A stretch of DNA of 53,771 nucleotides from Streptosporangiaceae bacterium (GCA_025964715.1 JAOPYH010000015.1:1-53771), one strand, 5' to 3'. Positions 1-9,376 are shown, numbered from the stretch's first letter. Program-made: numbers and translations. The notes: generated from the sequence alone by a model not told the origin.

Positions 1-151
1 GATGGCCATCGACGACATGCCGGTGGTCGTCGACTTCGTGGTCCACCAGGACGCGATGGTGTGGCCCATGGTCGCGGCAGGGACGAACAACGACGAAATC
101 CAGTACGCCCGTGACCTGGCCCCGGAGTGGGAGAATGGAGACCGGCTGTGA
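1..151 (+). CDS. ilvB: Acetolactate synthase large subunit, C-terminal end (5' truncated by window)
   Basis: The frame enters at base 2 and runs about 49 residues to TGA at 149-151. The residues ([20 protein letters not shown], then AAGTNNDEI) match the C-terminus of the ThDP-dependent catalytic subunit of acetolactate synthase, the first shared step of Val, Leu and Ile synthesis. It is followed at once by the regulatory subunit gene, whose GTG start overlaps this stop by 4 bp (GTGA), so the two subunits are probably translationally coupled. Only the tail is visible, so catalytic motifs cannot be checked. Confidence 0.9.
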   Translation, partial: MAIDDMPVVVDFVVHQDAMVWPMVAAGTNNDEIQYARDLAPEWENGDRL

Positions 152-672
152 ACAGGCATACGCTCTCGGTCCTCGTCGAGAACAAGCCGGGTGTCCTGGC
201 CAGGGTGTCCTCGCTTTTCTCGCGCCGCGGATTCAACATCGACTCACTCGCCGTCGGCCCGACGGAGCATCCGGGCATCTCCCGGATGACCATCGTGGTC
301 AACGTCGAGGACCTGCCGTTGGAGCAGGTCACCAAGCAGCTCAACAAGCTGATCAACGTCCTTAAGATCGTCGAACTGCAACCGGGCGCCTCGGTGCAGC
401 GCGAACTCCTGCTCGTGAAGGTGCGAGCCGACGCCGAGACCCGCTCACAGGTTCTGGAGACCGTGCAGCTCTTCCGGGCCAAGGTCGTCGACGTGGCCCC
501 GGACGCCGTGACCATCGAGGCGACCGGGAGCAAGGACAAACTCGAAGCCCTGATCCGGGTACTCGAGCCGTTCGGTATCAAGGAATTGGTCCAGTCGGGC
601 ATGGTCGCGGTCGGCCGCGGTACGCGCTCGATCACGGACCGGTCGCTGCGAGCTCTGGATCGCAGCGCCTAG
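148..672 (+). CDS. ilvN: Acetolactate synthase small (regulatory) subunit
   Basis: 174 residues, the usual length for IlvN/IlvH. An N-terminal ACT domain begins at once ([20 protein letters not shown], then [13 protein letters not shown]), the valine-binding fold that gives feedback control; the C-terminal half is the ALS small-subunit domain. I chose GTG 148 because GGAG lies at 137-140 and the start overlaps the ilvB stop; an upstream in-frame ATG at 127 lies inside ilvB and adds residues foreign to the family. It activates and feedback-regulates IlvB in the cytoplasm. ilvC follows after 48 bp. Confidence 0.95.
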   Translation: MNRHTLSVLVENKPGVLARVSSLFSRRGFNIDSLAVGPTEHPGISRMTIVVNVEDLPLEQVTKQLNKLINVLKIVELQPGASVQRELLLVKVRADAETRSQVLETVQLFRAKVVDVAPDAVTIEATGSKDKLEALIRVLEPFGIKELVQSGMVAVGRGTRSITDRSLRALDRSA

Positions 673-717
673 CCAAGCCGGGATCACCAGATCACGCTTC
701 AGATTGGAAAGGCATAA

Positions 718-1713
<996 letters not shown>

Positions 1714-1751
1714 CCCGTCCGAGGCCGCACGGCCGTGAAGCGGTGGATCCA

Positions 1752-1789
1752 GCGAAGGAGCGCGTCGCCACGGCGGCGCGCTCCTTCGC
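1752..1789 (+). terminator. Terminator hairpin after ilvC
   Basis: GCGAAGGAGCGCG at 1752-1764 pairs perfectly with CGCGCTCCTTCGC at 1777-1789 (13 bp, 12-base loop that can pair further). There is no long U tract, as is common in GC-rich actinomycetes. It sits 38 bp after the ilvC stop. Confidence 0.8.
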
Positions 1790-1911
1790 GTCCGGGGACC
1801 GGTTCGCCCGCCTGATTTCGCGGGACAAGGCGTGCAGAGCCACGGAGCGGCCTTCCACCAGGTTGAATGCAATGTGCGGGCGGGGCCGTCATCGCCTCAG
1901 GGGCGGGAGAC

Positions 1912-1938
1912 TAGACTCGTGCCAGGCGAGGGCACGAG
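1912..1938 (+). promoter_or_regulatory. Candidate serA promoter with an operator palindrome over the start site
   Basis: TAGACT at 1912-1917 is a good -10 hexamer. CTCGTGCC (1916-1923) and GGCACGAG (1931-1938) form a perfect 8-bp inverted repeat with a 7-base gap, spanning the end of the -10 and the predicted transcription start near 1924. That placement suits a repressor operator; it could also fold as a hairpin at the extreme 5' end of the mRNA. No clear -35 is visible. The serA start is 66 bases downstream. Confidence 0.45.
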
Positions 1939-1989
1939 GGGGTGTCTCGCGACTGCCGCTGCACATTCCATACAAAAAGGGACTTTTCC

Positions 1990-3582
1990 TTGAGTAAGCC
2001 CGTCGTCCTTGTCGCAGAAGAACTTTCGCCCGCCGGCATCGCCGTACTCGAATCCGACTTCGAGGTCCGGCACACCAACGGAGCCGATCGCGCCCAGTTG
2101 CTCCCCGCCGTGGCCGATGTCGACGCGCTCATCGTACGGAGCGCCACCAAGGTGACGGCGGAGGTGTTCGAGCACGCGCGCAAGCTCCGCGTCGTGGCCC
2201 GCGCCGGTGTCGGCCTCGACAATGTCGACGTGGAGGCGGCCACCAAGGCCGGGGTCATGGTGGTCAACGCGCCGACCTCCAACATCGTGACCGCCGCCGA
2301 GCACGCCATCGCCCTGTTGCTGGCCACGGCCCGCAACGTCCCGCAGGGCCATGCCGCGCTGAAGAAGGGCGAGTGGAAGCGCTCGAAGTACACCGGCGTC
2401 GAGCTGCAGGGCAAGACGGTCGGCGTGCTGGGCCTGGGCCGTATCGGTGTGCTCGTCGCGCAGCGGCTCGCGGCCTTCGACATGAACGTCATCGCCTTCG
2501 ACCCGTACGTCCAGGCCGCCCGCGCCGCCCAGTTCGGGGTCAAGCTGGTCTCCCTCGATGAGGTGCTCCGCGAGAGCGACTTCATCACCGTGCACCTGCC
2601 CAAGACGCCGGAGACCCTCGGGCTGATCGGGGACAAGGAGCTGCACGAGGTCAAGCCGAGTGTGCGCATCATCAACGCCGCCCGCGGCGGCATCGTCGAC
2701 GAGGACGCCCTCGCGCTGGCCCTCAAGGACGGCCGGGTGGCCGGGGCGGGCATCGACGTCTTCACGAGCGAGCCGTGCACCGACAGCCCTCTGTTCCAGT
2801 TCGACAACACGGTGGTGACCCCGCACCTGGGCGCCAGCACGCACGAGGCGCAGGAGAAGGCCGGCACACAGGTCGCGCGGTCGGTCAAGCTCGCGCTGTC
2901 CGGCGAGTTCGTGCCGGACGCGGTGAACGTGCAGGGTGGCGCGGTCGCTGAGGACGTCAAGCCGGGGTTGCCGCTGGCCGAGAAGCTGGGCCGGATCTTC
3001 ACCGCTCTCGCGGGTGGCGTGCCTGTACGCCTCGACGTGGTCGTGCGAGGTGAGATCGCGGCGCTGGACGTCAAGGTGCTCGAGCTCGCCGCGCTCAAGG
3101 GCATGTTCGCCGACGTCATCGAGGAGTCGGTGACCTTCGTCAACGCTCCGCTGCTGGCCCGCGACCGGGGAGTCGAGGTGACCCTGACCACGAGCGAGGA
3201 CAGCCCCGACTGGCGCAACGTGGTGACCGTCCGCGGCACCATGGCCGACGGAGCCGTCGTCTCGGTGTCCGGCACGCTGACCGGGCCCAAGCAGATCGAG
3301 CGCATCGTGGAGATCAACGGCTACAACATGGAGCTGCTGCCGGCGGCCCACATGGCCTTCTTCGCCTACACAGACCGTCCCGGCATCGTCGGCGTCGTCG
3401 GCAAGCTGCTCGGCGACCTCGGCATCAACATCGCCAGCATGCAGGTGGGCCGGGACGAGAAGGGCGGAAAGGCCCTGATCGCCCTTACCGTGGACTCCGG
3501 GATCACTCCGGACCTGCTGGACGGCATCACCAAGGAGATCGGCGCCGACATGGGCCGCCGCGTCGACCTCGACCGCGACTGA
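1990..3582 (+). CDS. serA: D-3-phosphoglycerate dehydrogenase, long form with ASB and ACT domains
   Basis: 530 residues, like the long mycobacterial enzyme. It oxidises 3-phosphoglycerate to phosphohydroxypyruvate, opening serine synthesis. The start is TTG 1990 (protein LSKPVVLVAEELSP), chosen because AAGGGA lies 7-12 bases upstream and family members begin here; ATGs further upstream give no family sequence. Domains in order: split substrate-binding domain; NAD-binding Rossmann with GLGRIG near residue 150 and AARGGIVDEDAL downstream; an allosteric substrate-binding (ASB) domain from about residue 315; and a C-terminal ACT domain (FFAYTDRPGIVGVVGKLLG) that binds serine. Its position beside ilvBNC is common in actinomycetes. 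Confidence 0.96.
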   Translation: MSKPVVLVAEELSPAGIAVLESDFEVRHTNGADRAQLLPAVADVDALIVRSATKVTAEVFEHARKLRVVARAGVGLDNVDVEAATKAGVMVVNAPTSNIVTAAEHAIALLLATARNVPQGHAALKKGEWKRSKYTGVELQGKTVGVLGLGRIGVLVAQRLAAFDMNVIAFDPYVQAARAAQFGVKLVSLDEVLRESDFITVHLPKTPETLGLIGDKELHEVKPSVRIINAARGGIVDEDALALALKDGRVAGAGIDVFTSEPCTDSPLFQFDNTVVTPHLGASTHEAQEKAGTQVARSVKLALSGEFVPDAVNVQGGAVAEDVKPGLPLAEKLGRIFTALAGGVPVRLDVVVRGEIAALDVKVLELAALKGMFADVIEESVTFVNAPLLARDRGVEVTLTTSEDSPDWRNVVTVRGTMADGAVVSVSGTLTGPKQIERIVEINGYNMELLPAAHMAFFAYTDRPGIVGVVGKLLGDLGINIASMQVGRDEKGGKALIALTVDSGITPDLLDGITKEIGADMGRRVDLDRD

Positions 3583-3595
3583 CGAGCATCGCGGC

Positions 3596-3634
3596 CCTGA
3601 CCGTGGGCGGGTGGCCTGTCCGCGCGCGGTCAGG
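3596..3634 (+). terminator. Possible terminator after serA
   Basis: CCTGACCG (3596-3603) pairs with CGGTCAGG (3627-3634), 8 bp perfect, starting 14 bases after the serA stop. The 23-base loop is GC-rich and there is no U tract, so this is moderate evidence only. Confidence 0.5.
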
Positions 3635-3860
3635 ACCGTGGGCATTTGCCCCTGTCTCGAGTATTGAGAACCTCGGCCGCATCCCGAGACGGGCGGCTGG
3701 ACCCACGGGTAACATGGCTGCTGACCATGCGGCGCCACGTATTCCTCCCTGGCCGCCGGGCGGGGTCTGAAGGACGGACAGGCCGGCGGCCCGCCGCGGA
3801 GTGAGGTGCCGGCCGTAAGCCCCGCTCCTCTGCCCGCACCGCGATACCGGAGTACAGCTC

Positions 3861-3971
3861 ATGAACAAGATGTACGCCTGCACGCCCGCGGACGACGCCC
3901 AGGACGAGGCCACCCGGGCGCTCCAGATCGCCCTCGACCGGCGCGACAACGGCGGCGCGGCCGGCAAGTAG
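3861..3971 (+). CDS. Small hypothetical protein, 36 residues
   Basis: An ATG frame of 36 residues beginning MNKMYACTPADDAQDEA and ending in a Gly/Ala/Lys tail. GGAG at 3849-3852 gives an 8-base spacer to the ATG, and codon third positions are mostly G or C. TAACAT at 3710-3715 could be the -10, giving a GC-rich 5' leader of about 140 bases. There is no signal peptide or membrane segment, and the protein looks acidic in the middle with a basic end. I do not recognise a family. It stands alone between serA and a ROK relic; it could be a real small protein or chance. Confidence 0.4.
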   Translation: MNKMYACTPADDAQDEATRALQIALDRRDNGGAAGK

Positions 3972-4053
3972 CCACACCCCCGGCGAACAAAGCTCACCGG
4001 GCGCCGCCGGGCCGGCGCCTGCGGGCGAGCGAGTCGATGGCCACCGCCAGCGC

Positions 4054-4248
4054 GTGGACTCCCGCGGTGACCATCTCCTGGATGTGGTGCGGGCTCAGCT
4101 GGAGGCCATGACCCCGCTCACGCCGCCGCCCATCAGGCCGTCGGCGCTGAAGGCCGAGGCCACAGTGCTCGGAGCGCTCGCCATCGGACTGTCCTCGGCC
4201 CGGGAGATCGTATTCAACCGCGCTGTGGCCGATGCCGTCGTCGGCTGA
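4054..4248 (+). pseudogene. Relic of a ROK-family transcriptional regulator (C-terminal stub)
   Basis: About 64 residues (GDHLLDVVRAQLEAMTPLTP ... IRPSALKAEATVLGALAIGL ... REIVFNRAVADAVVG) resemble the last helix-loop of ROK/NagC/XylR-type sugar-responsive repressors, where a Gly-Ala-rich segment ends the actin-like fold. A full protein has about 400 residues with an N-terminal winged helix and a zinc-binding Cys cluster; none of that is present upstream. The codon pattern is still strongly coding. I read it as the surviving 3' end of a deleted gene. The exact 5' limit is unclear; coding-like sequence may begin near 4021. Confidence 0.55.
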
Positions 4249-4275
4249 GGCGGCGTGGGTCCAAGGCGCGTCACC

Positions 4276-4287
4276 TACGATGCGCTC
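4276..4287 (+). promoter_or_regulatory. -10 box of a probable leaderless promoter (FhuF-like gene)
   Basis: TACGAT at 4276-4281 is followed by exactly six bases and then ATG at 4288. This spacing puts the predicted transcription start on the A of the start codon. No ribosome-binding site is present upstream. Confidence 0.5.
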
Positions 4288-5028
4288 ATGCGGATCGGGT
4301 CAGGCGCATCGGCGGAAGACCGGCCAGCGGGCCGCGCCGGTCAGGAGGCCGTCACGCGGGTGCTGCGTGAGGTCGCCGGGCTCGGGCCCTACTTCGCCGT
4401 GTCCACGGACCCGGCGGAAGAGGACGACCCTGGCTGGCGGCCGCTTGCCGGCCTCGATCCCGGCTCACTACGCGACCTGATCTCGGGCTATGCCGGCAGG
4501 CTCGGCACCGGCGAGGACCGCGTGGCCGCGTCCATTCTCTTCCAGGGGCTGGCGGCGCGTCTGTGGTCGCCCGTGGTGGCCGCGGCCGCGTGCGGGATCG
4601 TGCCCGACCTCTCGGCCCTGCGCTGGCGATGGGCCGCCGGCTCACCGATCGCCCTGTGGCTCCCCGATCCGGGCGGCTGGGCCGCCGGAGACCGATCCGC
4701 CGAGCTCGCCCACCGTACGGTCGTCGACGGCCATCTGCGTCCGTTGGTACGTGCAGTAGGAGGGGTCGGCCGGGTGGCGGAGGGGCTGCTGTGGGGCAAC
4801 GCCGGCTCGGCGCTGGCCGGCGTGCTGCAGGTGCGCACACCCCCCGGGCTGAGGGATCCCATGAGTGAGGTCGTGCGCGGCGTGCTGAAGCGCGCTCCGC
4901 TCGCCGGCACGGGGTCACTCGGGCCTCAGGGGTCCTTCGCCAGGCACAGCTGCTGCCTGTACTACCGTGTCCCGCCTGGCGGGGGGCTGTGCGGCGACTG
5001 CGTCCTACGGGACCGCCGCCGGTCGTGA
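4288..5028 (+). CDS. FhuF-like (2Fe-2S)-binding protein, probable ferric-siderophore reductase
   Basis: 246 residues. The C-terminus carries the FhuF-type cluster motif Cys-Cys-x11-Cys-x2-Cys (CCLYYRVPPGGGLCGDC). The family norm is x10; here an extra Pro lengthens the loop. FhuF proteins bind a [2Fe-2S] cluster and reduce ferric-siderophore iron in the cytoplasm. The N-terminal 200 residues are Ala/Gly/Leu-rich with no other motif I recognise. ATG 4288 is preferred because of the TACGAT-n6-ATG arrangement; an in-frame GTG at 4255 is possible. No siderophore genes adjoin; the neighbours are leu/ilv genes, some of whose pathway enzymes need Fe-S clusters. Confidence 0.75.
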   Translation: MRIGSGASAEDRPAGRAGQEAVTRVLREVAGLGPYFAVSTDPAEEDDPGWRPLAGLDPGSLRDLISGYAGRLGTGEDRVAASILFQGLAARLWSPVVAAAACGIVPDLSALRWRWAAGSPIALWLPDPGGWAAGDRSAELAHRTVVDGHLRPLVRAVGGVGRVAEGLLWGNAGSALAGVLQVRTPPGLRDPMSEVVRGVLKRAPLAGTGSLGPQGSFARHSCCLYYRVPPGGGLCGDCVLRDRRRS

Positions 5029-5076
5029 ATCTGCTCGCAGGGTGAGACCCGTGTTCAGGTCCTGAGACGCTTGCCG

Positions 5077-5088
5077 TAAGGTACGGCC
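5077..5088 (+). promoter_or_regulatory. -10 box of a probable leaderless promoter (leuB)
   Basis: TAAGGT at 5077-5082, six bases, then ATG 5089. No Shine-Dalgarno is visible between the two. Same geometry as other starts in this window. Confidence 0.5.
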
Positions 5089-6144
5089 ATGGCATCCCGC
5101 ACTCTCCGTCTCGCCGTCGTCCCTGGGGACGGCATCGGTCCAGAGGTCGTCGCCGAGGGCCTCAAGGTCCTTGACACCGTCGCCCCGGCGCATGATCTGA
5201 CGATCGAGCGGGAGACGTACGACCTTGGTGCGGCCCGGTGGCACGCCCGCGGTGAGACCCTCCCGGACTCCGTCCTCGAGGAGATCAGGGGCCACGACGT
5301 CATCCTGCTCGGGGCGGTGGGCGACCCCACCGTGCCGAGCGGAGTTCTCGAGCGCGGGCTGCTGCTCCGGCTCCGGTTCGAGCTCGACCACTACGTCAAC
5401 CTTCGGCCGGTCAAGTTGTTCCCCGGGGTGCAGACCCCGCTCGCCGGCAGGGGACCGGGCGACATCGACATGCTCGTGGTCCGTGAGGGCACCGAGGGCC
5501 CCTACACCGGCGTCGGTGGCGTCATGCGCCGCGGCACTCCGCACGAAGTGGCCACCCAGGAGAGCGTCAACACCGCCTACGGCGTCGAGCGGGTCGTGCG
5601 CTATGCCTTCGAGCGGGCCGCCGCGCGGCCCCGCAAGAAGCTGACGCTGGTGCACAAGGACAACGTGCTGACGTTCGCAGGCGATCTCTACCAGCGCACG
5701 GTCAAGGCGCTGGCCCGCGAGTTCCCGGAGGTGGCGGTCGACTACCTGCATGTCGACGCGGCCTCGATGTTCTTCGTGACCCAGCCGGGGCGGTTCGACG
5801 TCGTCGTGACCGACAACCTGTTCGGCGACATCCTGACCGACCTCGGCGCGGCGATCGCGGGCGGCATCGGGCTGGCGGCCAGCGGCAACGTCAACCCGGC
5901 CGGGACCGCGCCGAGCATGTTCGAGCCCGTGCACGGCAGCGCCCCGGACATCGCTGGTCAGGGTAAGGCCGACCCGACCGCTACGATCCTGTCCGTGGCC
6001 ATGCTGCTCGACCACATCGGTCTGCCCGAGGCCGCGGCGCAGGTGGAGCGGGCCGTGTCCGCGGACCTGGCCGAGCGCGAGGGCGGGCCCGCGCGGGCGA
6101 CCTCCGAGATCGGCGACGCGATAGCCAAGCGAGTAACCGGCTGA
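5089..6144 (+). CDS. leuB: 3-isopropylmalate dehydrogenase
   Basis: 351 residues, standard length. It oxidatively decarboxylates 3-isopropylmalate with NAD+ in leucine synthesis, and can act on 3-methylmalate in the citramalate route. Visible motifs: the opening [17 protein letters not shown], the substrate-binding [13 protein letters not shown], and the metal-binding [18 protein letters not shown] followed by [14 protein letters not shown]. The start is ATG 5089, with a TAAGGT box six bases upstream, suggesting a leaderless mRNA. It is followed by a compact hairpin and ilvE. Confidence 0.96.
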   Translation: MASRTLRLAVVPGDGIGPEVVAEGLKVLDTVAPAHDLTIERETYDLGAARWHARGETLPDSVLEEIRGHDVILLGAVGDPTVPSGVLERGLLLRLRFELDHYVNLRPVKLFPGVQTPLAGRGPGDIDMLVVREGTEGPYTGVGGVMRRGTPHEVATQESVNTAYGVERVVRYAFERAAARPRKKLTLVHKDNVLTFAGDLYQRTVKALAREFPEVAVDYLHVDAASMFFVTQPGRFDVVVTDNLFGDILTDLGAAIAGGIGLAASGNVNPAGTAPSMFEPVHGSAPDIAGQGKADPTATILSVAMLLDHIGLPEAAAQVERAVSADLAEREGGPARATSEIGDAIAKRVTG

Positions 6145-6177
6145 GGCGCGCCACTCTGAGCTGATCAGGGTTTCTCC

Positions 6178-6198
6178 GGGCGCGCCTACGGCGCGCCC
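6178..6198 (+). terminator. Hairpin terminator after leuB
   Basis: GGGCGCGCC (6178-6186), loop TAC, GGCGCGCCC (6190-6198): a 9-bp perfect stem followed by GTTCT, 34 bp after the leuB stop. Confidence 0.65.
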
Positions 6199-6306
6199 GT
6201 TCTGGCGTGCGCCGTGGTCCAGGAGACCCACTCAGGACAAAGGACCACAATGGGAATGCCGGACGGGGCGTTGGGGCCTGCCGGCCTTCCGGGAGAGGAC
6301 CCGAAC

Positions 6307-7410
6307 ATGAGCGACACCCTCGAATTCGATATCAAGCTCTCAGATCACCGCGTCCCGGACGCGGATCGCGAGCGTCTGCTGGCCGCCCCCGGGTTCGGCC
6401 AGGTGTTCACCGACCACATGATCACGATCCGCTGGGACAGCGACCAGGGCTGGCATGACGCCGGCCTCGAGCCGTACGGGCCGCTTTCGCTCGACCCGGC
6501 GACCGCGGTGTTCCACTACGCCCAGGAGCTTTTCGAGGGGCTGAAGGCCTACCGGCACGCCGACGGATCGATCGTGACGTTCCGGCCCGACGCGAACGCC
6601 ACCCGGTTCAACAAGTCCTGCGAGCGGATGGCGATGCCGCCGGTGCCCGAGGAGCTGTTCCTCCGGTCACTGGAGCTCCTCATCTCCACCGACCGGGACT
6701 GGGTTCCCACCGCCGAGGGGCACAGCCTCTACCTGCGCCCCTTCATGATCGCAACGCAGCGGGGGCTCGGGGTCAACAGCCCCTCGTCGTCCTACCTGTT
6801 CATCGTGATCGCCTCGCCGTCGGCCGCGTACTTCAGCGGAGGGGTCAAGCCCGTCTCGGTGTGGCTCTCTCAGGACTACACCCGCGCCGCGCCCGGTGGC
6901 ACCGGGTTCGCCAAGTGCGGTGGCAACTACGCGGCGGCCTTCGTCGCCCAGGCCGAGGCCGTGGCCAAGGGGTGCGACCAGGTCGTCTGGCTCGACGCGA
7001 TGGAGCACCGCTGGGTCGAGGAGATGGGTGGCATGAACCTCTTCTTCGCCTACGGCAGCGGTGCGGAGGCGCGGCTGCTGACCCCGAGCCTGACCGGGAC
7101 ACTGCTTCCGGGGATCACGCGGGACTCGCTCCTCAAGCTGGCCAACGACCTGGGCATCCCGGCCGAAGAGGGCCGCATCAGCACCGACCAGTGGCGCGAG
7201 GGCAACGCCTCCGGTGAGCTCACCGAGGTCTTCGCCTGCGGCACCGCGGCGGTGATCACGCCCGTCGGCCGGGTCAAGGGCCGCGACGCCGAATGGCAGG
7301 TCGGGTCCGGCGAGGCCGGTCCCGTGACCATGCGGCTGCGCGAGGAGCTCATCGGCATCCAGTACGGCACCCGGCCCGACCCCTACGGCTGGGTCCAGGC
7401 GATGTGCTGA
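6307..7410 (+). CDS. ilvE: Branched-chain amino acid aminotransferase
   Basis: 367 residues, class IV PLP aminotransferase of the longer BCAT type. It performs the last step of Val, Leu and Ile synthesis. The PLP lysine is K203 in [18 protein letters not shown], followed by the cofactor-phosphate region [19 protein letters not shown] and the tail [13 protein letters not shown] typical of actinobacterial BCATs. I chose ATG 6307 ([14 protein letters not shown]) with GGGAGAGG about 8 bases upstream; an earlier in-frame ATG at 6250 would add a Gly/Pro-rich segment absent from the family. Confidence 0.95.
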   Translation: MSDTLEFDIKLSDHRVPDADRERLLAAPGFGQVFTDHMITIRWDSDQGWHDAGLEPYGPLSLDPATAVFHYAQELFEGLKAYRHADGSIVTFRPDANATRFNKSCERMAMPPVPEELFLRSLELLISTDRDWVPTAEGHSLYLRPFMIATQRGLGVNSPSSSYLFIVIASPSAAYFSGGVKPVSVWLSQDYTRAAPGGTGFAKCGGNYAAAFVAQAEAVAKGCDQVVWLDAMEHRWVEEMGGMNLFFAYGSGAEARLLTPSLTGTLLPGITRDSLLKLANDLGIPAEEGRISTDQWREGNASGELTEVFACGTAAVITPVGRVKGRDAEWQVGSGEAGPVTMRLREELIGIQYGTRPDPYGWVQAMC

Positions 7411-7418
7411 CGCCGCCC

Positions 7419-7469
7419 GCGAACACTGCACGATCACGGCCGGCATCCCCTGTTCGTGCAGTTGTTCGC
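7419..7469 (+). terminator. Long hairpin after ilvE
   Basis: The arm at 7419-7433 (GCGAACACTGCACGA) pairs with 7454-7469 (TCGTGCAGTTGTTCGC), 15 bp with one bulged base and a 20-base loop. It begins 9 bases after the ilvE stop and is the likely terminator. Confidence 0.65.
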
Positions 7470-7499
7470 GCTCCGCGCGTCTCGGATCGTGGACCGATA

Positions 7500-7528
7500 T
7501 GACGAGCAGGTAACGGCTGTGGCACACT
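7500..7528 (+). promoter_or_regulatory. Candidate promoter of the cimA leader
   Basis: TGACGA (7500-7505), 17-base gap, CACACT (7523-7528), nine bases before the leader ATG. The -10 is weak against TANNNT, but the spacing is right and it lies between the ilvE hairpin and the leader peptide. Confidence 0.35.
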
Positions 7529-7537
7529 GACATCGCT

Positions 7538-7594
7538 ATGCGTCACCGCCAGGCTCCGAGCGAGCTCATTATCGGCTGGCGCGCCGGCACCTAG
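7538..7594 (+). CDS. Putative cimA leader peptide (attenuation)
   Basis: An 18-residue frame, MRHRQAPSELIIGWRAGT, starts at ATG 7538 and stops at TAG 7592-7594. Residues 10-12 are Leu-Ile-Ile (ctc att atc); ATT is a rare Ile codon in such GC-rich DNA. The stop codon lies in the loop between two overlapping hairpins and 17 bases ahead of an intrinsic terminator, the layout of amino-acid attenuators. cimA, an isoleucine-pathway gene, follows. Ribosome stalling at the Ile codons is inferred, not shown. Confidence 0.5.
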   Translation: MRHRQAPSELIIGWRAGT

Positions 7595-7640
7595 GCCAGC
7601 CGCCGGCGCGCAGACCTCTCACGTCCGTGAGGGGTCTTTT
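7574..7640 (+). promoter_or_regulatory. Attenuator: alternative hairpins plus intrinsic terminator before cimA
   Basis: Three stems can be drawn. 7574-7580 pairs with 7595-7601 (GGCTGGC/GCCAGCC, 7 bp). 7579-7588 pairs with 7602-7611 (GCGCGCCGGC/GCCGGCGCGC, 10 bp). These two are mutually exclusive in part. The third, 7612-7622 with 7627-7637, is an 11-bp stem with one G-U pair, a GTCC loop, and a following TTTGCTTTT tract: a textbook intrinsic terminator 86 bases before the cimA ATG. A ribosome on the leader peptide would cover the first arms. The second stem ends directly against the terminator rather than overlapping it, so the exact switching logic is unclear. Confidence 0.6.
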
Positions 7641-7725
7641 GCTTTTGGACCCAGAACGCTTCCCGGCAACGCGCCGTCCCGGCGGGCTGGCGCCGGTCGC
7701 TCACGAAGGCACAAAGGAGAGCTCG

Positions 7726-9303
7726 ATGCTCGACGACGGCTTCCACGTCTACGACACCACGCTGCGTGACGGAGCGCAGCAGGAGGGGCTGAACCTCTCC
7801 GTGACCGACAAGCTCGTCATCGCGCGGCACCTCGACGACCTGGGCGTGGGCTTCATCGAGGGCGGGTGGCCGGGCTCCAATCCGAAGGACACCGAGTTCT
7901 TCCGGCGCGCCGCGGCGGAGCTGGACCTCAAGCACGCGCAGCTGACCGCCTTCGGCGCGACCCGCCGGGCGGGTGTGAAGGCCGCGGACGACCCTCTCGT
8001 GGCCGCCCTGCGCGACTCCGGTGCGCGTGTCGTGACCCTCGTCGCCAAGAGTCATGACAGGCACGTGGAGCTGGCCCTCCGTACGACGCTGGAGGAGAAC
8101 CTCGCGATGATCCGTGACACGGTCTCCCACCTGCACCGGGAGGGCCAGCGGGTCTTCCTCGACGCCGAGCACTTCTTCGACGGCTACCAGGCCGACCGGG
8201 CCTACGCCCTGGAGGTCGTACGAACGGCGGCGGAGGCCGGTGCCGACGTGATCGCCCTGTGCGACACCAACGGCGGCATGCTGCCCGACGAGCTCGCCGA
8301 GGTGGTCGCGACCGTCGCCGGGCTGGGCGCACGCGTCGGTATCCACTGCCACGACGACAGCGGCTGCGCGGTCGCCAACACCCTCGCCGCGGTACAGGCC
8401 GGCGCCTCGCACGTGCAGGGATGCGCCAACGGATACGGGGAGCGCAGCGGGAACGCCAACCTCTTCACGGTCGTCGGCAATCTCCAGCTGAAGCGGGGCA
8501 TGCGGATAGTCACCGACGACCAGCTGGCCGAAATGACCCGGATCGCCCATGCCGTCTCCGAGGTCACGAACGTGACGCCCAGTTCCCAGCAGCCGTACGT
8601 GGGGCTGTCGGCGTTCGCGCACAAGGCAGGGCTGCACGCGTCCGCGGTCAAGGTGGACCCCGACCTCTATCAGCACATCGATCCGGCCGCGGTCGGCAAT
8701 GACATGCGGATGCTGGTCTCCAGCATGGCCGGGCGGGCGTCGGTCGAGCTCAAGGGGAAAGAGCTCGGGTACGACCTTTCCGGCGAGACCTCCAAGCGGG
8801 TCGTGGACCGGGTGAAGGAGCTGGAGTCGCAGGGCTACACCTTCGAGGCCGCCGACGCCTCCTTCGAGCTGCTGCTGCGCGAGGAGCTGACCGGCGCGCG
8901 GCAACGGCACTTCGAGGTCGAGTCCTGGCGGGCCATCGTCGAGCGGCGGCCGGACGGCTCCATGGTCAGCGAGGCCACGGTCAAGCTGCACGCCAAGGGT
9001 GAACGGATCATCGCCACAGGCGAGGGCAACGGCCCGGTGAACGCCCTCGACACGGCGCTGCGGGTCGCGCTGGAGCGGCTCTATCCGGAGCTCGCACGGC
9101 TCGAGCTGGTCGACTACAAGGTCAGGATCCTGGAGGGCTCGCATGGCACCGGAGCCCGTACCAGGGTGCTGATCGAGTCGAGCGACGGCACGGGTGAATG
9201 GGGCACTGTGGGGGTGGAGGACAACGTCATCGCGGCCTCGTGGCAGGCGCTTGAGGAGGCGGTGACGTTCTGCCTTCTGCACGCCGGCTACGACGCGGGC
9301 TAG
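7726..9303 (+). CDS. cimA: (R)-citramalate synthase
   Basis: 525 residues, a HMGL-like/LeuA-family enzyme that condenses pyruvate with acetyl-CoA, a threonine-independent route towards isoleucine. Visible: TIM barrel opening YDTTLRDGAQQEGLNLSV with the metal-binding Asp and catalytic Arg, EGGWPGSNPKDTEFF (typical of CimA rather than LeuA), the metal His pair in GIHCHDDSGCAVAN, GLSAFAHKAGLHASAV, and a C-terminal LeuA allosteric dimer domain (VRILEGSHGTGARTRVLIES). ATG 7726 has AAAGGAGA at 7713-7720. Transcription probably depends on read-through of the terminator at 7612-7640. Confidence 0.93.
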   Translation: MLDDGFHVYDTTLRDGAQQEGLNLSVTDKLVIARHLDDLGVGFIEGGWPGSNPKDTEFFRRAAAELDLKHAQLTAFGATRRAGVKAADDPLVAALRDSGARVVTLVAKSHDRHVELALRTTLEENLAMIRDTVSHLHREGQRVFLDAEHFFDGYQADRAYALEVVRTAAEAGADVIALCDTNGGMLPDELAEVVATVAGLGARVGIHCHDDSGCAVANTLAAVQAGASHVQGCANGYGERSGNANLFTVVGNLQLKRGMRIVTDDQLAEMTRIAHAVSEVTNVTPSSQQPYVGLSAFAHKAGLHASAVKVDPDLYQHIDPAAVGNDMRMLVSSMAGRASVELKGKELGYDLSGETSKRVVDRVKELESQGYTFEAADASFELLLREELTGARQRHFEVESWRAIVERRPDGSMVSEATVKLHAKGERIIATGEGNGPVNALDTALRVALERLYPELARLELVDYKVRILEGSHGTGARTRVLIESSDGTGEWGTVGVEDNVIAASWQALEEAVTFCLLHAGYDAG

Positions 9304-9376
9304 GCGCGAGCCGGCGTCGAGCGGACGCCGGCCCGCGCCGCGTCCCGGGGGCAGGTCCCGGCCGTCATGGCCGCTC

